DNA of 12,523 nucleotides from Candidatus Zixiibacteriota bacterium (GTDB taxonomy: Bacteria > Zixibacteria > MSB-5A5 > GN15 > PGXB01): the NCBI GenBank assembly GCA_003641425.1, contig QNAH01000036.1:1-12523 (forward strand), given 5' to 3'. Every line of letters begins with the position of its first letter. Position 1 is the stretch's first letter. A program made the translations under genes and the position numbers. Below, in pieces: positions 7,419 through 12,523 of the stretch. The notes beneath the pieces are model-generated. The model did not search any database and was not told the origin of the DNA. It saw only the letters and a list, made by a program, of their open reading frames with translations.

Positions 7419-8113
7419 GTTTTTCCGACCTCTTCCATAACAGTGCAAAGTTTATCCTGTAATTCTTTCAGGCTCATAAAATAAAAGTCTATACGGGAGA
7501 AGGCATCGATCAGCGGTTTACCCCTGTCGTTCCAGCCTTTTAACCAGAATGAAAAATCGTCGATTTTCTCCGGGGTCCGCCGTCGGGCTTCCCAGAAATG
7601 ATAATACAGCGAGCTGGTGGACATCTCCTTGACGGCATCGCAAAGATGCTCCGGTGTTTCGATGATGCGGTTGGTGTCGAACACAACCGTGGTGGCTTGC
7701 TTGAAAAAGAACGCCTGATCGTGCAACGCCCAGGGGATGTAGTGAATCTCGCTCAACCGGTCAGCGATAATATCGAGTATCTCTTTGCGGAGCTCTTCCA
7801 TATGGGGGAATGAATACGGGTGCAGGATCTCCAGCCGTTCAGCCAGGACATGATCATGAAGCGCCCTTCTGGCCCAGCGAGCGAAATCGTTATGAAACTC
7901 CGGATCATCAAACGAGGGACGGATAGCGGTTTCACAGAAATGGTGGTACAATGAATCGACCGGGCAGTTGGCTACCCGTTCATGAAGCTCCCGAAGGTTT
8001 ATCGCCGGGAGAAGGTCGCAGATACGGACAATAAGCGCACAATCTTTGATGGCGAACGGGGTCACATCAACCATGTTTTCCTGACTATTCTTGCTGATAA
8101 CTTCGTCTTTCAT
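7403..8113 (-). CDS. DUF5752-like protein with internal duplication, first gene of trehalose operon
   Basis: A 236-residue soluble protein without known function, which I assign to the DUF5752 type from memory of its sequence style and its TreT neighbourhood. It is built of two repeats: residues about 20-120 and about 136-229. Corresponding blocks are FAIKDCALIVRI and FFKQATTVVFDTNRI; DSLYHHFCE (53-61) and SSLYYHFWE (167-175); FHNDFARWARRALHD and DFSFWLKGWNDRGKP; MEELRKEILDII and LKELQDKLCTVM. The conserved SLYxHF segment with His/Tyr/Phe is the most notable shared motif and might form a binding site or interface. There is no signal peptide or membrane segment. The end overlaps treT by 16 bases, which suggests balanced production and perhaps a complex with TreT (inference). 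ATG at 8113 has no clear Shine-Dalgarno; ATG for residue 14 is an alternative start. Confidence 0.75.
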   Translation of the reverse strand: MKDEVISKNSQENMVDVTPFAIKDCALIVRICDLLPAINLRELHERVANCPVDSLYHHFCETAIRPSFDDPEFHNDFARWARRALHDHVLAERLEILHPYSFPHMEELRKEILDIIADRLSEIHYIPWALHDQAFFFKQATTVVFDTNRIIETPEHLCDAVKEMSTSSLYYHFWEARRRTPEKIDDFSFWLKGWNDRGKPLIDAFSRIDFYFMSLKELQDKLCTVMEEVGKTWRKK

Positions 8114-8258
8114 AATAAACGTAACAATATTTACGCGTTATTGCTCCGGGAATATTGAAAAACCTATATAATTTTCTATCGGCGGTGGGCCGAATCATTT
8201 AATCATTTGTGCGGCAAAGAGGTGATAATCGTGGAAAATGCGCAATCAGGGGGCAAAA

Positions 8259-9185
8259 TCATTTCAGTTTATAGGTCAAAAGCGCCAGAAGCGACATTAC
8301 AGCCTCGGCGATGGTGATCAGCACCCGGTGGATCAGGGCGATCGAGGCGGCTATCGGCTGACCCAGTGATCCAGCCAGAAGCAGGGTCATGACACCTTCG
8401 CGGACTCCCAGCCCTCCCGGCGAGATTATCGCGATATAGCCAAGATTGTACGCGGCGATATAGGCGCCGGTGGTAAAGGATGCGCTGAGCGGCGGCTGAG
8501 CGATCAATGCTTTCAGGAAAAAGTGAAATGAAAACCCGAACAAAAGCCAGGTGATAATATACCAGATAAAAATGGCGATACGATTCTGGAAACTCGGTTT
8601 ATAACTGATCGATTCCTGCCTGAACAGCTTGAGAATCTTGTTGAGCGCCCAATCGAGTCCGGCGGGCCAGATAAATAGAATAAGAAAAAGCAGAAAAACG
8701 ACCGCCATGAAGATATAGACAATATTGCTATAAACGACCAGTGAGGCGGGCATATCGAAACCACCGAGTAACATCAGGACCAGCAGGAACGAAGCAGGAA
8801 GAGCATAAGCTTGCACCAGCGCAAACGAGGCCAGCGAAGTTTTCGCCGGGACATTCACTTCCCTGGCCAGTCCGACCATGCCGATCACCTGCCATACTTT
8901 GCCGGGGATGTAGCGACCGAGATTGGCCAGATAGACCACGCGGAAAGATTCATGCAGTTTGACATGATGACCGAAACCGTGGAGTATTGTCCGCCAGCCC
9001 TGGCTGGCGGTAATATAGGCCGCGGCAAGAAACAGAACGGCCAGGACAGCATCGAGCCAGTCGATCCGCCAGTCCCAGTTTTTCAGTTCGGCCCAATTAT
9101 TGTGTATGGTTTTGGCGAGGAAATATATAATAACCGCGGCGAGCAACCACCCGGCAATCTGTTTGATGGTCTTGGTTTTCATCAT
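8259..9185 (-). CDS. Flippase-like integral membrane protein (LPG synthase TM / UPF0104 family)
   Basis: A polytopic membrane protein of about 308 residues with hydrophobic segments near 10-24, 44-62, 115-141, 148-174, 202-226, 236-256 and 264-304. The motifs GRYIPGKVW (90-98) and SPGGLGVREG (255-264) mark the 'lysylphosphatidylglycerol synthase transmembrane region' family, also called flippase-like, to which many stand-alone bacterial and archaeal proteins of unclear role belong. They are thought to handle lipids or lipid-linked sugars. No C-terminal aminoacyl-transferase domain is present, so lysyl-PG synthesis is not expected. I chose ATG at 9185; ATG at 9182 and an in-frame TTG at 9197 are alternatives, and none has a clear Shine-Dalgarno. 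It precedes the trehalose operon by 145 bases with no visible terminator between, so partial co-transcription is possible. Confidence 0.8.
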   Translation of the reverse strand: MMKTKTIKQIAGWLLAAVIIYFLAKTIHNNWAELKNWDWRIDWLDAVLAVLFLAAAYITASQGWRTILHGFGHHVKLHESFRVVYLANLGRYIPGKVWQVIGMVGLAREVNVPAKTSLASFALVQAYALPASFLLVLMLLGGFDMPASLVVYSNIVYIFMAVVFLLFLILFIWPAGLDWALNKILKLFRQESISYKPSFQNRIAIFIWYIITWLLFGFSFHFFLKALIAQPPLSASFTTGAYIAAYNLGYIAIISPGGLGVREGVMTLLLAGSLGQPIAASIALIHRVLITIAEAVMSLLALLTYKLK

Positions 9186-9275
9186 ATTTATATACAACTA
9201 TCGGATAATTGAGGATCATTTGCAAGGAAGAAATGCAGGGGGGATTGGTAAATGATCTGCTGAAGCATATGGAAT

Positions 9276-9318
9276 AAAAATTTACAATACAGGGATAGCA
9301 CCATGGTGCTGTCCCTGT
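9276..9318 (-). terminator. Rho-independent terminator of the DUF2089/SHOCT operon
   Basis: A hairpin at 9289-9318 has arms ACAGGGA and TCCCTGT, a T-G wobble, then AGCACC/GGTGCT around a tiny loop: a 14-pair stem. On the minus strand it is followed by ATTGTAAATTTTT, a U-rich tail. It begins 22 bases after the stop of the last gene of the operon. Confidence 0.75.
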
Positions 9319-9339
9319 CAGGAGTGTGTTACAGTCCTG

Positions 9340-9786
9340 CTATTCGCAGAATATTTTGACGCTCTCGTCATCCTCGTCGATATCGATACTCATCGCCTGC
9401 AAAGCCTCGAATATTTTATCCAGCGAACCCTCGTTCACATTCTTGATATCGAGATCGATACCTTTTTCTTTCAGCCTAGCGCTGACCTTTTCGCCGACAT
9501 CGAACGGCATAATCGAACCAAGTTTGACCCCGGCGCGGAAAAGCTGAAGGGGCACCCTGATATTGACATTATCCCCCTTGCCTTTCTTGCCCTTGACCAC
9601 TATCCTCATGCATTTGGGGCTGCCTCCCGAACCGGGCTTGCAATAGGCTTCAGCTTTGGCTTCGCTTTTGGGCGGTTCCGGCGGGGTCGTTTTCTCGCCG
9701 ACCGCATCGAGCAAACGCTCGGCCTCGTCGGCAGTGATTTTGCCCTCCGCCAGCATATTCAAAATTTGACGGCGTTCTTCAGACAT
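9340..9786 (-). CDS. SHOCT-like domain protein, third gene of DUF2089 operon
   Basis: A 148-residue protein with a short N-terminal helical hairpin RRQILNMLAEGKITADEAERLLDAV (residues 5-29), the SHOCT-like module found beside or inside DUF2089-type regulators. Next comes a Pro/Glu/Lys-rich linker (about 31-57). The C-terminal domain has alternating strands and helices (KCMRIVVKGKKGKGDNVNI..VPLQLFRAGVKLG, about 59-90, then a helical part ending in acidic residues). That C-terminal domain is typical of proteins paired with DUF2089 in other bacteria. No enzyme motif, signal peptide or membrane segment is seen. ATG at 9786 is preceded by GAGGAGG with a five-base gap, a very strong site. It follows the 67-residue gene by 12 bases, with the ribosome site inside that gap, and is closed by the terminator downstream. 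Function unknown; a regulatory or sensor partner is inferred. Confidence 0.8.
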   Translation of the reverse strand: MSEERRQILNMLAEGKITADEAERLLDAVGEKTTPPEPPKSEAKAEAYCKPGSGGSPKCMRIVVKGKKGKGDNVNIRVPLQLFRAGVKLGSIMPFDVGEKVSARLKEKGIDLDIKNVNEGSLDKIFEALQAMSIDIDEDDESVKIFCE

Positions 9787-9798
9787 ATCATCCTCCTC

Positions 9799-10002
9799 TT
9801 AAAAAGGATTCAAAAAATCAACATTGTTTTCGTGAACTATAATCGAGCCGATGCGATGCGGTGGCGGGGTGATACCGATACCGTTAAACATATTCATATC
9901 GGTAATAACTTTTCCGCTTGATCGCATCATCGAAATTGCATCATTGACCGTAATCCTTCCCACGGACAGCAGGTTGAGAATTTCCAGAGTTGTTGTAGAC
10001 AT
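9799..10002 (-). CDS. Small SHOCT-like protein, second gene of DUF2089 operon
   Basis: A 67-residue protein. Its N-terminal half, TLEILNLLSVGRITVNDAISMMRSSG (residues 4-29), is a helical hairpin of the same plan as the start of the following protein (RRQILNMLAEGKITADEA) and the end of the preceding one (EILGRLERGEITPDEA). The C-terminal half (MNMFNGIGITPPPHRIGSII..., 36-67) is hydrophobic-rich with a PPPH turn and resembles nothing I know. Evidence that it is real: a strong Shine-Dalgarno GGGAGGT eight bases before ATG at 10002, tight spacing in the operon (26 bases from the upstream gene, 12 to the next), and the shared module. It could be a free hairpin that competes for, or bridges, interactions between its two neighbours (inference). 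Confidence 0.75.
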   Translation of the reverse strand: MSTTTLEILNLLSVGRITVNDAISMMRSSGKVITDMNMFNGIGITPPPHRIGSIIVHENNVDFLNPF

Positions 10003-10028
10003 AATTGATTACCTCCCACCTGAGCGGT

Positions 10029-10394
10029 TTATTCCCCCTTTAACTGCTTGATGGCTTCATCGGGCGTGATTTCCCCCCGTTCGAGACGGCCGAGTATTTC
10101 ATTTTTGTCGGCGATCGTTTCGATTTTAACAAAATCAAGTTTTTCGGCGATCTTGTTGAGCCGGTTTTTGATAGTCGGGTAGCTGACCCCGAAAGTCTGT
10201 TCCATCTGTTTGATCGATCCGTGAGATCCGATAAAAGCGGCGGCAAAAATTTGATCATCGGCGGTTAATTTTGCCAGCGGCGGCAGTTCGAATGAGCCCT
10301 CGACGGTAATATCGCGGTTTTTCAGCCGCACTTTCTCGATAACCAGCGGTTCATCGCCGGTCATTTTGGTCAATTCCTGCCAGTCTTTGGTCAT
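10029..10394 (-). CDS. DUF2089-type HTH regulator with C-terminal SHOCT-like hairpin
   Basis: A 121-residue protein matching DUF2089 from about residue 16: VIEKVRLKNRDITVEGSFEL (18-37), PPLAKLTADDQIFAAAFI (38-55), then a helix-turn-helix GSIKQMEQTFGVSYPTIKNR (59-78), a likely DNA-binding unit. A second short module, NEILGRLERGEITPDEAIKQL (98-118), matches the SHOCT-like hairpin of the two genes downstream. Typical DUF2089 proteins have two Cys pairs forming a zinc ribbon at the N-terminus; here the protein contains no cysteine at all, so metal binding is lost. ATG at 10394 has GGAGA five to six bases upstream. It is the first gene of a three-gene operon whose promoter overlaps palindromes, so autoregulation is the simplest reading. 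Targets unknown. Confidence 0.85.
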   Translation of the reverse strand: MTKDWQELTKMTGDEPLVIEKVRLKNRDITVEGSFELPPLAKLTADDQIFAAAFIGSHGSIKQMEQTFGVSYPTIKNRLNKIAEKLDFVKIETIADKNEILGRLERGEITPDEAIKQLKGE

Positions 10395-10433
10395 ATATTC
10401 TCCGAAATTGATTTATTTAATATTATCTACGCC

Positions 10434-10449
10434 ACAATATTAATATTGT
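10434..10449. promoter_or_regulatory. Candidate operator 2, 16-base perfect palindrome in the leader
   Basis: ACAATATTAATATTGT is a perfect palindrome, centred about 25 bases downstream of the centre of operator 1 and inside the predicted 5' leader of the DUF2089 operon. Two similar dyads spaced by about two and a half helix turns suggest cooperative binding by one regulator, possibly the DUF2089 HTH protein itself (inference). Confidence 0.45.
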
Positions 10450-10455
10450 TTCATC

Positions 10456-10478
10456 ATATATTAATAATATTAATATAT
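10456..10478. promoter_or_regulatory. Candidate operator 1, palindrome over the -10 box
   Basis: Eleven-base perfect arms (ATATATTAATA and TATTAATATAT) are separated by one A. The dyad covers the -10 element and likely start site of the DUF2089 operon, the usual position for repression. The shared element ATTAATAT recurs in the second palindrome downstream. The region is very AT-rich, so some dyad symmetry is expected by chance. Confidence 0.45.
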
Positions 10479-10491
10479 ATAGTGTTGTCAA
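10464..10491 (-). promoter_or_regulatory. Strong sigma70-type promoter of the DUF2089 operon
   Basis: On the minus strand, TTGACA (10491-10486) is a perfect -35 and TATTAT (10469-10464) a near-perfect -10, with a 16-base spacer. The predicted transcript starts near 10457 and has an AT-rich leader of about 60 bases before the ATG at 10394. The -10 box lies inside a 23-base palindrome. Confidence 0.65.
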
Positions 10492-10643
10492 TTGATTTTA
10501 TTAATTTTTGCGAGGTTTTTATCGACTTTTTTACAATAGAGGGGCAGATTTTGCGTTATGATGTTGATTTACAATGGCTTAGATTGTAATGGTTATCCAA
10601 GGGCCATTAAAACCATGTTGCAGAGGACAGATGTCGACTGATT

Positions 10644-11504
10644 TTATCCTTCAACATTCCTGTAAATAACAATGTCGCCTTCTTCGACGCCGACATGCCC
10701 GGCGACAACCGGGCACTTAGCCTTGAAAAGGAAAAAAATCTCTTTATCGAAACCAAACAGCGTCTCGAAATTGCCCTGCCCCTTGGCGATTATCAGATCA
10801 GCATTTTGCATTATCTCGCGGCAATGCTCGGAGCAATCATCGAGTATCATGCCCGGCGCATCGGAGCCATTGTCGATGACATCAACCAGCTCCGTCATCC
10901 CGGTCATGCGAGCATCTTCCATAACGGCATCATTGAGCACCGGATATCCGCGGACGACAAAAGTGATTTTTTCTCTGGGTAGAATCTCAATCAATAATCG
11001 GTCGAAGACGATTTCTCCGGAATTGTCGCCGATATACATTATTTTTCCGGCCTGATCGATTTTACGGCGCATTTTTTCGAGTGTATCCTGGTCCAGATCG
11101 GTTTTAAGTGCATGATCTATGGCGCGGTACACGGCACTGATATCGAGATCGCGTTTGGCCCCGAAGTCGATAATATTTCCGGCGATGGCCAGCCGCACGG
11201 CAGTCTGGAGAGAATCATCGGAACTTTCGATTTTCCCTTTTAACCGCTCGTACAGATTCAAGGCATAACGGTTGTACCGAATTTTAATATCTTTGTAGGG
11301 ATCATCGTTGCCCGTATGTTTTCTTATCAGGCGGTGGATAACCTGGCCCATCAGGGGCGGCGACTGTTTATAATCCATTTCGGCCACGGCCACAAGGACC
11401 TCGCGGAGGACTTTTTCCCGGACAGCCTCGTCATCGGTGACAAAACTGACAGCATCGAAGGCCTGCCTGATAAAGCAGGGAACGCAATCGAGATATGTTT
11501 TCAA
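10644..11504 (-). CDS. DUF89 / ARMT1-like metal-dependent phosphatase
   Basis: A 286-residue member of the DUF89 family, whose characterised relatives are metal-dependent damage-control phosphatases acting on small phosphometabolites. Motifs in order: TYLDCVPCFIRQA (3-15, the two-Cys start typical of the prokaryotic subgroup), AIAGNIIDFGAK (107-118), IGDNSGEIVFDRLL (158-171, with Asp160/Asn161 as expected metal ligands), VVRGYPVLNDA (183-193, Asp192 likely third ligand), GSDAPG (213-218), IAKGQGNFETL (239-249), FKAKCPVVA (260-268). The start is TTG at 11504, preceded by AAGGCGG with an eight-base gap; this gives the family's usual MKTYLDC beginning and no ATG fits. Its natural substrate cannot be read from sequence. 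It is a single gene, divergent from the methyltransferase across about 210 bases. Confidence 0.85.
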   Translation of the reverse strand: MKTYLDCVPCFIRQAFDAVSFVTDDEAVREKVLREVLVAVAEMDYKQSPPLMGQVIHRLIRKHTGNDDPYKDIKIRYNRYALNLYERLKGKIESSDDSLQTAVRLAIAGNIIDFGAKRDLDISAVYRAIDHALKTDLDQDTLEKMRRKIDQAGKIMYIGDNSGEIVFDRLLIEILPREKITFVVRGYPVLNDAVMEDARMTGMTELVDVIDNGSDAPGMILDDCSEHCREIMQNADLIIAKGQGNFETLFGFDKEIFFLFKAKCPVVAGHVGVEEGDIVIYRNVEG

Positions 11505-11713
11505 ATACGTTTCCGCCTTTCAATATCAACTCAAGAAGGCTAACTTAACACAAAATCTCCCATATCGCAAGCAGACAATGTTTTTTATACGAATAGAAAT
11601 CTCATGTCATGAAAATTGATGATTGACAATTACGAATAATTTGCGATTCTTGTATTTTCAGACTATTCGGAATCAAATCGAATCGAAAATTCAATCGGGA
11701 GGATGTGCCGGTA

Positions 11714-12514
11714 ATGATTCAGCGGGGAGACTATTCGGATGCGCCGTTTACGGCAATGTTATATGATCTGGTACCGGCGTATATCAATCGCGGCGACCTC
11801 GATTTTTATACCGGATATGCCCGCGAATCAAGCGGCCCGGTTCTTGAGCTGGGTTGCGGAACGGGCCGGGTGCTTATACCGATTGCCTGCGAGGGGATAC
11901 AAATCACCGGGCTGGATTTATCGGAGTTCATGCTGACCAAATGCCGTGAAAAGCTGGAGAAGGAACCGCCGGAAATCAGGCAAAATGCCGAAACGGTAAT
12001 GGGAGATATGCGGACATTCGATCTTAATAAATCTTTTGGACTGACCATATCCCCGTTCCGCGCGTTTCAACATCTTATTACGCCAGACGATCAAATTTCA
12101 TGTATCACCTGCATATATAACCACCTTCAACCGGGCGGGAAATTTATCCTGGATATTTTCAATCCGGATCTCAAACGTATCGCTTCACTGCCGTCGGGAA
12201 AGGAAATCGAGGATCTTCCGGAAGTTACGATAGCTGACGGCCGGAAACTTCGCCGGGCCGCCCGGGTCCCAAAGATCAACCGTCCGGAGCAATATATGGA
12301 TGTGGAACTTATATATTATGTTACATCTGTCAACGGCCAGACCGAGCGCTATGTTCATGCGTTTAATATGAGATATTTATTCCGCTATGAAGTCGAACAT
12401 TTACTTGCCCGTTGCGGATTTAGAATAGTCGAGTTGTTCGGGAATTACGATAAATCATCACTAGCGGACAATTCTCCAGAAATGATCTTTATAGCGGAAA
12501 AACCGGGATATTAA
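11714..12514 (+). CDS. Class I SAM-dependent methyltransferase
   Basis: A 266-residue Rossmann-fold methyltransferase of unknown acceptor. SAM-binding motif I is VLELGCGTGRVLIPIA (43-58); the acidic residue after strand 2 is in ITGLDLSEFML (64-74, Asp68). Motif II/III GDMRTFDL is at 97-104, and the post-motif strand LQPGGKFILDIFNP at 138-151. The C-terminal part (RYVHAFNMRYLFRYEVEHLLARCGFRIVELFGNYD) is the usual tail of small-molecule methyltransferases of this type. I chose ATG at 11714, with GGGAGG (11697-11702) 11 bases upstream; the in-frame GTG at 11705 is only two bases from that site. A second ATG at 11703 opens a three-codon frame ending TAATG over the true start. TTGACA occurs at 11623-11628, but no good -10 accompanies it. 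Confidence 0.85.
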   Translation: MIQRGDYSDAPFTAMLYDLVPAYINRGDLDFYTGYARESSGPVLELGCGTGRVLIPIACEGIQITGLDLSEFMLTKCREKLEKEPPEIRQNAETVMGDMRTFDLNKSFGLTISPFRAFQHLITPDDQISCITCIYNHLQPGGKFILDIFNPDLKRIASLPSGKEIEDLPEVTIADGRKLRRAARVPKINRPEQYMDVELIYYVTSVNGQTERYVHAFNMRYLFRYEVEHLLARCGFRIVELFGNYDKSSLADNSPEMIFIAEKPGY

Positions 12515-12523
12515 ATCCGACCG

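Noticed and set aside
9799..10002. Toxin-antitoxin reading of the small genes after the DUF2089 regulator
   Set aside because: The small proteins carry a recognisable SHOCT-like hairpin and no toxin fold or catalytic motif, and there are three genes rather than the usual pair.
10472..10485. NrdR-like half site (TATATAGTGT) near the DUF2089 promoter
   Set aside because: Only one half matches the known NrdR box; the other half diverges, no second box at the expected spacing is seen, and no ribonucleotide reductase gene is nearby.
10571..10616. Terminator for the DUF89 gene
   Set aside because: The small dyads ACAAT/ATTGT and ATGGTT/AACCAT have weak stems and no U-run on the minus strand.
10540..10640. 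Further copies of the GGCAGATGT repeat near 10541 and 10627
   Set aside because: Only short stretches match (such as GGGGCAGATT and CAGATGTCGAC); they are too degenerate to call and may be chance.
11581..11670. Promoters in the divergent region between the DUF89 and methyltransferase genes
   Set aside because: TTGACA at 11623 lacks a -10 at a suitable distance, and the minus-strand TATAAA lacks a -35; the candidates were not strong enough to list as features.

Overview
The window comes from a bacterium of moderate GC content. Its genes have clear Shine-Dalgarno sites, sigma70-like promoters and intrinsic terminators. The gene set is a secreted beta-propeller pair, an archaeal/thermophile-type TreT beside OtsA/OtsB, a DUF2089 regulator with SHOCT-like partners, and a DUF89 phosphatase. 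This would fit an uncultivated FCB-type lineage such as Zixibacteria, but that placement is only an impression. No phage, transposase, CRISPR, tRNA or rRNA gene was seen.

Layout. Positions 1-2091 (+) hold two tandem paralogous YncE/WD40-like beta-propeller proteins. The first is cut by the window edge. The second is probably a fresh pseudogene: its signal peptide lies in another frame and its start codon looks lost. Positions 2092-2485 are non-coding and rich in hairpins, bounded by a perfect 28-bp inverted repeat, with a strong terminator for the gene to the right. Positions 2486-3763 (-) encode a class-III aminotransferase (ornithine aminotransferase type) with its own promoter. Positions 3881-8113 (-) are a four-gene trehalose operon, DUF5752-like > treT > otsB > otsA, with short overlaps at two of the three junctions. 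Positions 8259-9185 (-) encode a flippase-like integral membrane protein. Positions 9340-10394 (-) are a three-gene operon: a DUF2089 HTH protein followed by two small proteins, all three carrying the same SHOCT-like helical hairpin. It is preceded by a TTGACA promoter overlaid by AT-rich palindromes and closed by a terminator. Positions 10644-11504 (-) encode a DUF89/ARMT1-like phosphatase. Divergent from it at 11714-12514 (+) is a class I SAM methyltransferase.

How the genes work together. The trehalose operon encodes two biochemically distinct routes to one disaccharide: TreT (NDP-glucose + glucose) and OtsA/OtsB (UDP-glucose + glucose-6-P, then dephosphorylation). It starts with an internally duplicated protein of unknown role that overlaps treT. 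The DUF2089 operon looks like a compact autoregulated module. These two are the best candidates for further study. Nothing here is clearly a wholly new system, and many details (exact starts, promoter calls) are inference from sequence alone.
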